This document shows, one piece after another, positions 44,416 through 53,018 of a stretch of DNA of 64,000 nt (the stretch's first letter is position 1; each line of letters begins with the position of its first letter). A program made the position numbers and the translations under genes. Under the pieces are notes generated by a model, which ran no database searches, was not told the DNA's origin, and was given only the letters and a program-made list of their open reading frames with translations. The DNA lies in assembly GCA_017303905.1 (NCBI GenBank), contig JAFLBH010000002.1, positions 558,001 through 622,000 of the forward strand. The letters are read 5' to 3'. Origin of the DNA: Bacteroidota bacterium (lineage in GTDB: Bacteria; Bacteroidota; Bacteroidia; B-17B0; Aurantibacillaceae).

Positions 44416-45237
44416 TTAGTGGCCGCCGCCGGTTTTCAGAAATAATTCGTTAACGATAATGTAGATTCCCATTATCAACACAAACCAACCAAACCCTTTT
44501 TTGAGTTTGTTGCCGTCGATTTTTTTAGAAAGTGTGTTACCAACAAAGATGCCACCGATGGCAAGAGCTGTTACTGACATTAGTAAAGTCCAATCCATGT
44601 TGGCGGCATTGGTAGACAAATCGCCAATGAATCCTATTAAAGATTTTGCTGCAATAATGAGCAAAGAAGTACCTACAGCCATTTTCATTGGGAGTTTACT
44701 CAACATTACTAAAGCAGGAATGATTAAAAAACCTCCACCGGCTCCAACTAATCCGGTTAACACCCCAACCACGGTACCTTCCAGGATAATCATTGGATAA
44801 TTAAATTTTTGTTCAGAAGACTCTTCCGTATTTGTTTTGTTTTTCTTTTCACGAATCATGGAAACAGAAGCGGCCACCATTAAAACAGCGAAAAGAATCA
44901 TCATTAAAATGGATTTTGTAACTACGAAATCGCCCAAAGTAAATACTTGCGCAGGAATAGCCGGAACGATAAACTTACGTGTGGCAAATACAGCCGCGAT
45001 AGACGGTATTCCGAAAACGACAGCCGTTTTAAGACTGATTAATCCTTGTTTATACTTTGGGAAGGCTCCAACTAAACTACTGGTACCAACGATAAAAAGT
45101 GAATAGGCTGTAGCCATCATAGGCTCAACACCAAATAAGTAAACTAATACAGGGACAGTAAGAATAGAACCACCGCCACCAATTAAACCTAAAGATATAC
45201 CGATAATGATTGAAGATATGTAACCAAAAATTTCCAT
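44416..45237 (-). CDS. TauE/SafE-family anion exporter
   Basis: 273 residues with about eight hydrophobic helices in two repeats, each starting with the family glycine motif: IIGISLGLIGGGGSILTVPVLVYLFG and VVGVLTGLVGAGGGFLIIPALVML. TauE/SafE members export sulfite, sulfoacetate or related organosulfur anions. Here it could remove the sulfite produced by the CstB-like dioxygenases. It is a single-gene unit with its own regulon promoter. Confidence 0.88.
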   Translation of the reverse strand: MEIFGYISSIIIGISLGLIGGGGSILTVPVLVYLFGVEPMMATAYSLFIVGTSSLVGAFPKYKQGLISLKTAVVFGIPSIAAVFATRKFIVPAIPAQVFTLGDFVVTKSILMMILFAVLMVAASVSMIREKKNKTNTEESSEQKFNYPMIILEGTVVGVLTGLVGAGGGFLIIPALVMLSKLPMKMAVGTSLLIIAAKSLIGFIGDLSTNAANMDWTLLMSVTALAIGGIFVGNTLSKKIDGNKLKKGFGWFVLIMGIYIIVNELFLKTGGGH

Positions 45238-45256
45238 GTTTATTATTTTATGGGCA

Positions 45257-45301
45257 CAAAGTTCGGATACGGTTGAGGGATTAACGGTTACAATTGTTAC
45301 A
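45257..45301 (-). promoter_or_regulatory. Sulfur-regulon promoter: dyad plus -7 element (TauE)
   Basis: The minus strand has TGTAAC-AATT-GTAACC (45286-45301, 10 of 12 dyad bases) centred 33 bp from GAACTTTG (45257-45264), one base off TAnnTTTG. The dyad variant and the bases after it are almost the same as at the nine-gene operon promoter. Confidence 0.65.
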
Positions 45302-45342
45302 AAGCTTCATTAGAATTACGAATATAGCATAAATTATAGCAA

Positions 45343-47121
45343 TTAAGCCATCGCCATTAATTGATTCCTATACTTATCAAGTATACTGGATTTGGAAAGA
45401 AAACCAATGTATAAACCATTTTCAACTACAGGCAGATTCCATTGTCCGGATTCCTCGAACTTTCTCATAATTGTAAAGATATCTTCATTCAACTCAATAA
45501 TTGTAGATGGCTTTTGCATCATTTCGCGTGCAATAATTTTGTCGTATAATTCAGGATTAAACATTTCTTCGCGTATACTATCGAGGTAGATAATGCCAAT
45601 CAATTTATTATTTTTCTTTACTACGGGAAATGTATTGCGCTTTGAGTGTTTTATTACTTCTACAATTTCACGTAGAGTTAATTTGAAATGAATAACGGAA
45701 AAATCGGTTTCAATTACTTCCTTAATCGAAATTTTACTTAGAATGCTTGCATCCTTATCCTCTGAAACAATAGCTCCCATCTTCTTTAGCCGCTTTATTT
45801 CAAGCGAATCGGGTTGGAAATATTTTGCAATAACATAACTAAAGGAAGAAACAATCATGAGAGGGATAATTAATTCATATCCCCCGGTTATTTCTGCAAT
45901 TAAAAAAATACCTGTTAAAGGTGCATGAAAAACTCCACTTAAAATTCCGGCCATTGCCACAATAGTGAAGTTTACCAAAGGAATATTATCAAACCCAAGC
46001 AAACGCAGAAAAAAAGCAAATGCAAAACCAAGATAAGCTCCAACAAACAAGGATGGCGCAAAGTTACCGCCATTACCTCCACTCCCCAGTGTGATAGCGG
46101 CAGCAACCGATTTTAACAACATAACTGAAAGAATAAAAATCAAAACAATCCATTGATTATTTATCGATTCAAATAAAACGCTATTATGATACAATTGCTC
46201 TACATTCATTTCCGACAAGGATTTGATACTTTCATAACCCTCTCCGAACAAGGAAGGAAACAAGGCAAAAAGCAAAGCCAAAGCCGAACTCCCAATCACC
46301 CATTTTGTAATGCGCGAATTAACTCTTGAAAAAAACTGATCTACCCTTTCAAAAAAGTTAACATAGTAAAGGGAAATGATTCCTGACAACAAGCCCAATA
46401 AAATATAAAATAACACATTGTGGTAATCGAAGGGTTGTTTAAGTTTAAAAAAAAGCAAACTGCTTTCGTGCAAAATAATTTTAGACAGTAATGCTCCGGA
46501 AGCGCTTGCAATTAATAAAGGAATGAAAGCACTTATACTAATATCCACCAAAATCACTTCGAGAGCAAACAATACACCGGCTATTGGTGCATTAAAAGCG
46601 CCTGCAATTCCACCGGCGGCTCCTGCAGCGAGTAACATTGTTCTATCCTTATAATTAAGTTTATAGGTACGCGCGAAATTAGAACCAATGGCTGAACCTG
46701 TGCTCACAATAGGCGACTCTAAACCAGCAGAACCTCCAAATCCGATGGTAAGTCCACTCGTAATTATATGAGAATACATTTGATGGAATGGTAAAAAACT
46801 ACTGCGCTTAGCAATCGCATACAAAATATAAGAGGCCCCTTTATGAATTTGGTTACGAAAAAAGTACGAAACAATTACAACAGTTACACCAATACCAATT
46901 AATGGCAGCAGCAAATAAATATACTTGAAATCTATTTTTAAAAGATAGCCTTCGACTAAGTAGTGCTTTATCGCCGAAACAAATAACTTAAGAATAACCG
47001 CAGCCAACCCCGCGCTTAATCCAACTAAAATACTGGCGAATATCAAAAATTGCTTTTCGCTGGTTTTCTCATGAATCCAGTTAATGAGTTTTTCAACAAT
47101 ATTATGCTTCTTTAAGTTCAT
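45343..47121 (-). CDS. ClC-family chloride channel/transporter with CBS pair
   Basis: 592 residues: about ten hydrophobic helices (about 20-440) then two CBS domains (about 455-590). Selectivity motifs are GFGGSAGLESPIVSTGSAIGSN, with the gating Glu in GLESP, and LGSGGNGGNFAPSLFVGAYLG. The retained gating Glu fits either a proton-coupled antiporter or a channel. The C-terminal CBS pair (KRNTFPVVKKNNKLIGIIYLDSI and QWNLPVVENGLYIGFLSKSSIL) would sense nucleotides. It has its own perfect -7 element and no sulfur-regulon dyad at the expected position, so it is probably not in that regulon. Confidence 0.92.
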   Translation of the reverse strand: MNLKKHNIVEKLINWIHEKTSEKQFLIFASILVGLSAGLAAVILKLFVSAIKHYLVEGYLLKIDFKYIYLLLPLIGIGVTVVIVSYFFRNQIHKGASYILYAIAKRSSFLPFHQMYSHIITSGLTIGFGGSAGLESPIVSTGSAIGSNFARTYKLNYKDRTMLLAAGAAGGIAGAFNAPIAGVLFALEVILVDISISAFIPLLIASASGALLSKIILHESSLLFFKLKQPFDYHNVLFYILLGLLSGIISLYYVNFFERVDQFFSRVNSRITKWVIGSSALALLFALFPSLFGEGYESIKSLSEMNVEQLYHNSVLFESINNQWIVLIFILSVMLLKSVAAAITLGSGGNGGNFAPSLFVGAYLGFAFAFFLRLLGFDNIPLVNFTIVAMAGILSGVFHAPLTGIFLIAEITGGYELIIPLMIVSSFSYVIAKYFQPDSLEIKRLKKMGAIVSEDKDASILSKISIKEVIETDFSVIHFKLTLREIVEVIKHSKRNTFPVVKKNNKLIGIIYLDSIREEMFNPELYDKIIAREMMQKPSTIIELNEDIFTIMRKFEESGQWNLPVVENGLYIGFLSKSSILDKYRNQLMAMA

Positions 47122-47160
47122 TTGTCGGGCCTATAACACATCAAACAAGATTTCCCGACC

Positions 47161-47168
47161 CAAATATA
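47161..47168 (-). promoter_or_regulatory. Promoter -7 element for the ClC gene
   Basis: Minus-strand TATATTTG, a perfect TAnnTTTG, 40 bp upstream of the ATG at 47121. The leader contains a short inverted repeat (GTCGGG ... CCCGAC, within 47125-47160). Confidence 0.5.
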
Positions 47169-47181
47169 GCATTTAATAAAA

Positions 47182-48516
47182 TTATGCCGCTTCTTCTTCT
47201 GATTTTGATTTAAAGAGTTGTATTAAACTATTCCCTTCATCTTCAAAGAAAAACTTTTTTTGCCCGAATGCCGGCTTTAAATCGTCCATCCATATCGCAT
47301 TTTTGTCATATTCGGCGAAAAATGGTCTAGCCGCCCAATCAGGATTGCGTCCTTGCAACATTCTTAAAACAAAATATTTCTTCCCGTTAATTTGAGTGAT
47401 GCCTAATACCTGAACTTTACCGGGCTGACAAGACATACTTGGTCCGCGTACAGTTCTGCAAACTCCACTTACCGATTGGTAAGCTTTTCGGAAAACCTCC
47501 CAAGCATTTTCCAAAGTTACTGCAAAATATTCCTGTGCACCGGTATCACGTGGTATGAACATATAATAAGGAATGCAATTTAAATTCACTTGCTTTCGCC
47601 ACATTTCAGCCCATACTTCGGGTGAATTATTAATATGATTTAAAATTGGGGATTGGGTTCTTATTTGAACACCTATAGCACGTAAACGTTTTATGGCTTC
47701 TTTCACAATTGGTGTGTCTAACTCCACCGGATGTGAAAAATGAGCCATGATGGATAAATTAATTCCCTTTTTTATTACTGATTCAAAGAGAGCCAACATT
47801 TCATCGGCATCATCATCTGTTACAAATTTATAAGGCCAATAAGACAATGCTTTTGTTCCGATTCTGATGGTTTGTAAATTTTTTATGTCAGAATTAATGA
47901 GTGGTTCAATGTAAGTTGCCAAAATTTTCGCTTTCATTATCATTGGATCGCCACCTGTAAACAACACATCCGTAACTTCAGTATGTTCAGTTAAATATGT
48001 TTGAAGTAGCGACGCTTCCTTGCTTGCAAATTTCAATTCGTTCATACCAACAAATTGTGGCCACCGAAAACAAAAAGTGCAATAAGCATGGCAGGTTTGT
48101 CCCTGACTCGGAAAAAATAAAACAGTTTCACGGTATTTATGTTGCATGCCTTCAATTTTTTCGCCATTAATTTCCGGTACGTTATGTTCTAATTGTCCGG
48201 CCGGGTGTGGATTTAACTCATTTCTAATTTTATTGGCGCAGGCTTTTATCGCGTCTTTTGATGAATTTGTCAATATACAATTTTTCATCATTTCATAATG
48301 TGTTTCTGAAAGCATTCCTTTTTGAGGGAATGTCAATTTAAAAATCGGATCATTATCGAGATTATCCCAATTTATTAATTGCTCAATAACATAATTATTT
48401 ACCTTAAATGGTAAAACATTACCAACTACTTCAATTGCTTCCAGTTGCTGCGAATTAAGTTTATTAATCTGTGGGATACTTTTGTAATTGTGTAAAGAAT
48501 AAGCTTGCATTTTCAT
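47182..48516 (-). CDS. KamA-family radical SAM enzyme (lysine 2,3-aminomutase-like)
   Basis: About 444 residues from ATG 48516; a TTG two codons upstream (48522) is a weaker alternative. The radical SAM cluster motif is TCHAYCTFCFRW (CxxxCxxC). KamA-family features include HPAGQLEHNVPEING near the start, VTDVLFTGGDPMIMK, IRIGTKALSYWP, RTQSPILNHINNSPEVWAEMWRKQVNLNCIPYYMFIPRDTGAQEYFAV and a final C-rich SGVCRTVRGPSMSCQPG. The residues after the cluster (FRWPQF) differ from classical lysine 2,3-aminomutase, so the substrate is uncertain. Its upstream region holds an FNR-type box (48575-48588), suggesting low-oxygen or NO control by the divergent Crp-family protein. Confidence 0.8.
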   Translation of the reverse strand: MKMQAYSLHNYKSIPQINKLNSQQLEAIEVVGNVLPFKVNNYVIEQLINWDNLDNDPIFKLTFPQKGMLSETHYEMMKNCILTNSSKDAIKACANKIRNELNPHPAGQLEHNVPEINGEKIEGMQHKYRETVLFFPSQGQTCHAYCTFCFRWPQFVGMNELKFASKEASLLQTYLTEHTEVTDVLFTGGDPMIMKAKILATYIEPLINSDIKNLQTIRIGTKALSYWPYKFVTDDDADEMLALFESVIKKGINLSIMAHFSHPVELDTPIVKEAIKRLRAIGVQIRTQSPILNHINNSPEVWAEMWRKQVNLNCIPYYMFIPRDTGAQEYFAVTLENAWEVFRKAYQSVSGVCRTVRGPSMSCQPGKVQVLGITQINGKKYFVLRMLQGRNPDWAARPFFAEYDKNAIWMDDLKPAFGQKKFFFEDEGNSLIQLFKSKSEEEAA

Positions 48517-48574
48517 AATCAACAGATTTAAAAGTTAATAAGATGCAAGTAACAAAACAACAAATGGAAAGTCA

Positions 48575-48588
48575 TTGACAATCATCAA
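48575..48588. promoter_or_regulatory. FNR-type box upstream of the KamA-like gene
   Basis: TTGAC-AATC-ATCAA matches TTGAY-N4-RTCAA exactly. It is centred about 33 bp from a degenerate minus-strand -7 element (TACTTGC near 48545-48551) and about 65 bp from the kamA-like ATG. Confidence 0.5.
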
Positions 48589-48648
48589 TTAAATATCTGT
48601 GTTTGATTTTCATTCGTTAAAAAATCAAAACAAGAACTACTTATAAAT

Positions 48649-48710
48649 AAAAAAAGCCCGTTAACAATTGAATCGTTAACAGGCTTAACTAAAACAGAAC
48701 TCTTATTCGA
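48649..48710 (-). ncRNA. Candidate small RNA of about 60 nt between the KamA-like and Crp-like genes
   Basis: Three signals line up on the minus strand. A perfect FNR-type box is at 48745-48758 and a perfect -7 element TAACTTTG at 48716-48723 (centres 32 bp apart). A strong terminator follows at 48654-48686 (12-bp stem, 9-nt loop, then seven U). No gene precedes this terminator. One stem pair is G-U on the minus-strand RNA but would be C-A on a plus-strand RNA, which fixes the direction. The product would run from about 48709 to 48649. No plausible open frame is seen. It resembles the FNR-controlled small RNA idea but has no recognised family. Confidence 0.45.
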
Positions 48711-48715
48711 ATGGA

Positions 48716-48758
48716 CAAAGTTACAAAATCAATTATTGTTAAAATTGACAATTGTCAA
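48716..48758 (-). promoter_or_regulatory. FNR-type box and -7 element driving the candidate small RNA
   Basis: TTGAC-AATT-GTCAA (48745-48758) is a perfect 14-bp palindrome. The minus strand reads TAACTTTG at 48716-48723, a perfect TAnnTTTG. On the plus strand the same box lies 35 bp before the Crp-like ATG and 33 bp from a degenerate TATACTTA, so autoregulation is also possible. Confidence 0.55.
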
Positions 48759-48792
48759 TCCATGAAACAAATAAAAACATTATACTTAAAAT

Positions 48793-49488
48793 ATGGAATT
48801 TAATATAGAGAACTATCACTTAAAATCAACGGCACTACTTGATTACTTATCGGTAACTGAAAAGAATTTTATTAAAAATAAAATTCAGAGAAAAGAATTT
48901 AACAAAGGAGCTTATTTATTTAGAGAAAAAAGTTATCCTAAAGGTATTTACGTAATAAGAAAGGGAAAGGTTAAAATTTTTCAAACCAACAGTGAGGGTA
49001 AACAGAGCATTGTTTACATATATAAGAAGGGAGATTATTTTGGATACCGGCCAATTTTAGCCGGTGAAGCACAACCTGTTTCTGCGGTAGCCATGGATAA
49101 TGTTGTAATAAGCTTCATACCAAAAGAAACTTTTATGGAGCTGCTCGAATTTTCAGGTAATCTTGCCAATAAACTACTCGTTTCATTATCGAAAGAATTT
49201 TCGGTTTGGATTAATAAGATGACCGTGTTTTCGCAATTTGGTGTAAAAGAAAGAGTAGCATTAAGTCTATTAATCCTCAATGAAGTTTATCGTGTATCCA
49301 ATGATAACAATAAAAAAGTAATCATTAATATAAGCAGAAATGATTTTGCGGGATTTGTCGGAACGGCCAAAGAAACACTCGTTAGAATGCTTCGTTTTTA
49401 TAAAGATGAAAACATGATTGTATCAAAAGGAACAAAAATCATTCTTCAAGATGAAGAAGCTATTCGTCATCTGGTAGATGGATTCTAA
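48793..49488 (+). CDS. Second Crp/Fnr-family transcription regulator
   Basis: 231 residues. The N-terminal cyclic-nucleotide-like barrel (FNKGAYLFREKSYPKGIYVIRKGKVKIFQTNSEGKQSIVYIYKKGDYFGYRPILAGE) is followed by a dimer helix (NKLLVSLSKEFSVWINKMTVFSQFGVKERVALSLLIL) and a winged helix with VIINISRNDFAGFVGTAKETLVRMLRFYKDENMI. The recognition helix keeps Glu and Arg (KETLVR) as in proteins that read TTGAC/TGTGA half sites, which fits the two adjacent TTGAY-N4-RTCAA boxes. There is no N-terminal Cys cluster, so it is not a 4Fe-4S FNR; haem- or NO-sensing DNR/HcpR-type behaviour is possible. Confidence 0.85.
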   Translation: MEFNIENYHLKSTALLDYLSVTEKNFIKNKIQRKEFNKGAYLFREKSYPKGIYVIRKGKVKIFQTNSEGKQSIVYIYKKGDYFGYRPILAGEAQPVSAVAMDNVVISFIPKETFMELLEFSGNLANKLLVSLSKEFSVWINKMTVFSQFGVKERVALSLLILNEVYRVSNDNNKKVIINISRNDFAGFVGTAKETLVRMLRFYKDENMIVSKGTKIILQDEEAIRHLVDGF

Positions 49489-49511
49489 ATAAACAATCCG
49501 AGAAATTACAT

Positions 49512-49823
49512 TTAGGCCTGAGCTGTTGGTCCGCCAAAGTTTAATGGGAGTGCTCCCGCTTCCAAGTCCTTTATCTTACCATGAGCGGCTTCAAAACGAT
49601 TCACATTATCCGCTAGGGCCTTTACCAAACGCTTGGCGTGTTGAGGGGTAAGCACAATGCGTGATTTAACTTTTGCCTTTGGCACACCCGGCATCATTTT
49701 TATAAAATCAAGAACAAACTCGCTTTGTGAATGGGTTATAATCGCTAAGTTTGAATAAATTCCTTCAGCAATTTCTTCGCTTAATTCTATATCAATTTGG
49801 TTGGGATTTTTATTTTCTTCCAT
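49512..49823 (-). CDS. DUF3467 family protein
   Basis: 103 residues without signal or membrane segment. The family pattern is IDIELSEEIAEGIYSNLAIITHSQSEFVLDFIKMMPGVPKAKVKSRIVLTPQHAKRLVKALADNVNRFEAAHGKI, a small beta-alpha protein widespread in Bacteroidetes and often near the RNA polymerase genes. Function is unknown. It follows pyrF after 6 bp. Confidence 0.88.
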   Translation of the reverse strand: MEENKNPNQIDIELSEEIAEGIYSNLAIITHSQSEFVLDFIKMMPGVPKAKVKSRIVLTPQHAKRLVKALADNVNRFEAAHGKIKDLEAGALPLNFGGPTAQA

Positions 49824-49829
49824 TGTATT

Positions 49830-50642
49830 TTATTTTATGTACATACTCATTTGTGAACTTAATTTTTTGGCTTCTTCAGCTGCTTTCTCCGCAAAATCCT
49901 CTCCATTACTCGCGTAAATAATGTTTCGCGATGCGTTGACTAATAATCCAATATCTTTATTTAAACCGTATTTGCAAACTTCTTCCAACGAACCGCCTTG
50001 CGCGCCTACTCCGGGTACTAAGAAAAAATGATCAGGTACTACTGCACGAATAGGTTCCATCATCTCTGCTTTGGTAGCGCCGATAACAAACATCATGTTT
50101 TCTGAAGTTCCCCACGTGGCACAGGTTTTAATCACATTCATAAATAAAGGTTCATTGTTAACCGCTTTCATTTGAAAGTCAGCCGAACCTTCATTGCTTG
50201 TCAACCCCAATATAATGGCCCATTTGTTTTCAAAATCCAAAAATGGTTTTACGGAATCACTTCCCATGTAAGGTGCAATGGTAATAGCATCCGCATTTAA
50301 ACGTTTAAAGAATGCTTTCGCGTACATCATCGAGGTATTTCCGATGTCACCACGCTTTGCATCCGCAATTACAAAGTGATCCGGATAATTTGCTTTGATG
50401 TACTTAATGGTTTTTTCCAAACTCTCCATGCCTGTTAAACCATAAGCTTCATAAAAAGCTGTGTTCGGTTTAAAGGCTACGCAATAGTCGGCAGTAGCAT
50501 CAATGATGGCCATGTTAAATTCGAAGATGGGATCTTCTTCGTCCAAAAACTGTTTTGGCATTTTATCTACGTCGGGGTCGAGTCCAACGCATAAAAAACT
50601 TTTTTTCTTTTTAATTTCTTCAATTAATTTTTTGCGGTTCAT
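49830..50642 (-). CDS. pyrF: Orotidine-5'-phosphate decarboxylase
   Basis: 270 residues, the length of the longer (type 2) PyrF family. The first strand is [16 protein letters not shown], and the catalytic strand [25 protein letters not shown] contains the DAKRGDIG Lys-Asp network. [13 protein letters not shown] and VPGVGAQGG complete the phosphate site. It makes UMP from OMP. It begins inside the stop of the class IV aminotransferase gene (ATGA overlap). Confidence 0.93.
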   Translation of the reverse strand: MNRKKLIEEIKKKKSFLCVGLDPDVDKMPKQFLDEEDPIFEFNMAIIDATADYCVAFKPNTAFYEAYGLTGMESLEKTIKYIKANYPDHFVIADAKRGDIGNTSMMYAKAFFKRLNADAITIAPYMGSDSVKPFLDFENKWAIILGLTSNEGSADFQMKAVNNEPLFMNVIKTCATWGTSENMMFVIGATKAEMMEPIRAVVPDHFFLVPGVGAQGGSLEEVCKYGLNKDIGLLVNASRNIIYASNGEDFAEKAAEEAKKLSSQMSMYIK

Positions 50643-51496
50643 AACTGTTCGTGTCGTGTAAGTTCGTTTAATTTATCAGTAAAAAATGTGGCCATTCGAT
50701 TAGTATAAAATTTATTTTTATACTGTCCAACCCACTCAATTCCTCTTATAGAATTGGTTAAAAACAATTCGTCGCCATTCATGAGTGAGTTAATCGTAAT
50801 CGGCATTTCAAAAGTCAATATTTTATTGGCAGTTGCCAGTCGCATGATTTGTTTACGCATGATACCATCTACACAACCTTCATTTAAAGGCGGTGTATAT
50901 AGTGCGCCATTTTTAACTACAAAAATATTTGAACTGATAGCTTCGCAAATAGTTCCGTTTTCGTTTATCAGCAAACAATCATCGAGCTTCATCGACGTTT
51001 TTGCCAATCCTGCCATCACGTAAAAAAGCGCGTTACCGTGTTTTAAATTACAGAGTTTATTTAACTGCTTTTTTATGTCGGTATAAATATCTACCCACAA
51101 TCCTTTTTGATTCAACACATACCCCTCATTCTCTATTGCTTCTGCTTCAATTAAGAAAGAGATATCGTTTGTTTCGGGAGTATAAAAACCGCCTTCATTT
51201 CTAAAAACAGTGAATCGAACTCTTGCGTCCCTGCCTAAATGATTCTTCACCAATAGGAGTTTAATTAATGCTTCGATATTCTCCGTATTAAATTCAGCCG
51301 GAAGATTCATGCGCATCACCGTCATACCCAATTTCAAGCGGGTAATATGGTCTTTTAAAAACATGATTTTCCCGTTAGCTACGCGTATGCTTTCAAAAAT
51401 AGAATCACCGTACCTGAACGCACGATTACTGAAAGTTACCGCCGGTTCGTAGATACTGATGATATGTCCGTTATATATGCAGTGCGTATCAAGCAT
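50639..51496 (-). CDS. PLP-dependent class IV aminotransferase
   Basis: 285 residues from ATG 51496; an upstream ATG at 51553 adds 19 residues unlike the family start, whereas [10 protein letters not shown] fits. Features are [50 protein letters not shown] with the PLP Lys in LKH, and [43 protein letters not shown]. Candidates are branched-chain aminotransferase, aminodeoxychorismate lyase (PabC) and D-amino-acid aminotransferase; the size is nearest to PabC. It is coupled to pyrF by a four-base overlap. Confidence 0.85.
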   Translation of the reverse strand: MLDTHCIYNGHIISIYEPAVTFSNRAFRYGDSIFESIRVANGKIMFLKDHITRLKLGMTVMRMNLPAEFNTENIEALIKLLLVKNHLGRDARVRFTVFRNEGGFYTPETNDISFLIEAEAIENEGYVLNQKGLWVDIYTDIKKQLNKLCNLKHGNALFYVMAGLAKTSMKLDDCLLINENGTICEAISSNIFVVKNGALYTPPLNEGCVDGIMRKQIMRLATANKILTFEMPITINSLMNGDELFLTNSIRGIEWVGQYKNKFYTNRMATFFTDKLNELTRHEQL

Positions 51497-51608
51497 AAGT
51501 TCCAAAGTTAAGGATATGCCTCCAAAGTAGCGTGAATGTTGATAATTGAACAATAAAGTACCTCTCTAACTCAGGGTCTTAAGCCTATGAAAATCCATTA
51601 AAAATGCC

Positions 51609-51616
51609 TACTTTTG
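51609..51616 (+). promoter_or_regulatory. Promoter -7 element for serine palmitoyltransferase
   Basis: TACTTTTG, a perfect TAnnTTTG, lies 23 bp before the ATG at 51639, giving a leader of about 15 nt. No sulfur-regulon or FNR-type dyad occurs 33 bp upstream. Confidence 0.6.
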
Positions 51617-51638
51617 TGCATCTTAATCTACACACATT

Positions 51639-52895
51639 ATGAAAGATATATTCGAAAAAGTTGTAAAAAATATGGGACCTCTTGGTATGCATGCCGAAAG
51701 TGGTCATGGCTATTTCTTTTTTCCTAAACTAGTAGGAGAAATCGGTCCTCATATGGAGTATCGTGGCAAAAAAATGTTGAACTGGAGTTTAAATAATTAT
51801 TTAGGTTTAGCAAACCATCCTGAAGTAAGAAAAACAGACGCGGAAGCTGCACAACAGTACGGTTTGGGCTTACCTATGGGTGCAAGGATGATGAGTGGAA
51901 ACTCGGACAATCACGAATTACTTGAAAAAGGTCTTTCGCAATTAGTAGAAAAAGAAGATACTATTCTTTGCAACTTTGGTTACCAGGCTATGGTTAGCGC
52001 AATTGATGCTTTGGTTGACCGTCATGATGTAATTGTTTACGATTCTGAAAGTCATGCTTGTATTTTAGATGGAGTTCGTCTTCACATGGGTAAACGTTAT
52101 GTTTATAAGCATAACGACATGGTTGACTTTGAAAAGCAAATGGAGCGCGCCACTAAATTAGCCAATGAAACAGGTGGTGCCATTTTAGTAATTACAGAAG
52201 GTGTTTTTGGAATGCGTGGCGACCAAGGTAAATTAAAAGAGATTGTTGCATTAAAGAAAAAATACAATTTCCGTTTATTTGTTGATGATGCGCACGGTAT
52301 CGGAACATTAGGCGCTAAAGGTGGAGGAACCGGACAAGAACAAGGCTGTCAGGATGGTATTGATGTTTACTTCGGAACCTTTGCAAAATCATTTGCGTTA
52401 ATTGGTGGATTCATCAGCTCGAAAAAAGAAATCATTACCTATTTACGTTATAACATGCGCTCGCAGATTTATGCTAAATCAATGCCAATGCCATTGGTAG
52501 TTGGCGCGTTAAAACGTCTTGAATTAATCAACAAACACCCTGAATACAAAGCGAAATTATGGGAAATCACTAATGCTTTACAAAAAGGATTAAGAGATGC
52601 CGGCTTTAATTTAGGAGATACTAATAGTTGCGTAACGCCTGTTTATTTAAGTGGAGAAGTTGCTGAAGCAACCAATATTATTCACGATTTACGTGAAAAT
52701 TACGGCATCTTCTGTTCGGTGGTAACCTACCCTGTTATTCCGAAAGGAATGATTATTATTCGCGTTATTCCAACTGCAACACACACTTTAGAAGATGTGA
52801 AATACACAGTAGACACTTTCTCTAAAATCGTACATAAGTTGAAGAGCGGTGAATATGCTAAGGCAGGATTCGCGAAAGTAAAAGTGGATTTGTAA
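51639..52895 (+). CDS. spt: Serine palmitoyltransferase (alpha-oxoamine synthase family)
   Basis: 418 residues. It carries the fold-type I PLP motifs SLNNYLGLANHPEVRKTDAEAAQQYGLGLPMGARMMSGN, VIVYDSESHACILDG, DDAHGIGTLG and GTFAKSFALIGGF with the Schiff-base Lys. The sequence closely follows Bacteroidetes serine palmitoyltransferase, including NMRSQIYAKSMPMPLVVGALKRLELI and NSCVTPVYLSGEVAEATNIIHDLRENYGIFCSVVTYPVIPKGM. It condenses serine with a fatty acyl-CoA to begin sphingolipid synthesis, a hallmark of the phylum. 2-amino-3-ketobutyrate CoA ligase is the main alternative. Confidence 0.87.
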   Translation: MKDIFEKVVKNMGPLGMHAESGHGYFFFPKLVGEIGPHMEYRGKKMLNWSLNNYLGLANHPEVRKTDAEAAQQYGLGLPMGARMMSGNSDNHELLEKGLSQLVEKEDTILCNFGYQAMVSAIDALVDRHDVIVYDSESHACILDGVRLHMGKRYVYKHNDMVDFEKQMERATKLANETGGAILVITEGVFGMRGDQGKLKEIVALKKKYNFRLFVDDAHGIGTLGAKGGGTGQEQGCQDGIDVYFGTFAKSFALIGGFISSKKEIITYLRYNMRSQIYAKSMPMPLVVGALKRLELINKHPEYKAKLWEITNALQKGLRDAGFNLGDTNSCVTPVYLSGEVAEATNIIHDLRENYGIFCSVVTYPVIPKGMIIIRVIPTATHTLEDVKYTVDTFSKIVHKLKSGEYAKAGFAKVKVDL

Positions 52896-52917
52896 TCAAA
52901 TTATAATCATTGTAATA

Positions 52918-52945
52918 AAAAGCCTCCTGAACTAAGGGGGCTTTT
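52918..52945 (+). terminator. Rho-independent terminator after spt
   Basis: A 10-bp stem AAAAGCCTCC / GGGGGCTTTT (one G-T pair), 8-nt loop, followed by a T-tract. It lies 23 bp after the spt stop. Confidence 0.85.
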
Positions 52946-53018
52946 TTATGCCATAAAGTCGGGTTTTGCCATTTGGCACAATAATGGTAACTTACACTAA
53001 GCATTTAACATTTTACGT

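Noticed and set aside
45343-47168. ClC gene as a sulfur-regulon member
   Set aside because: Its -7 element at 47161 is clear, but no TGTAAC dyad occurs 33 bp upstream, where the sequence is coding for the KamA-like protein.
48793-49488. Naming this regulator FNR
   Set aside because: There is no N-terminal cysteine cluster for a 4Fe-4S centre, despite adjacent FNR-type boxes.
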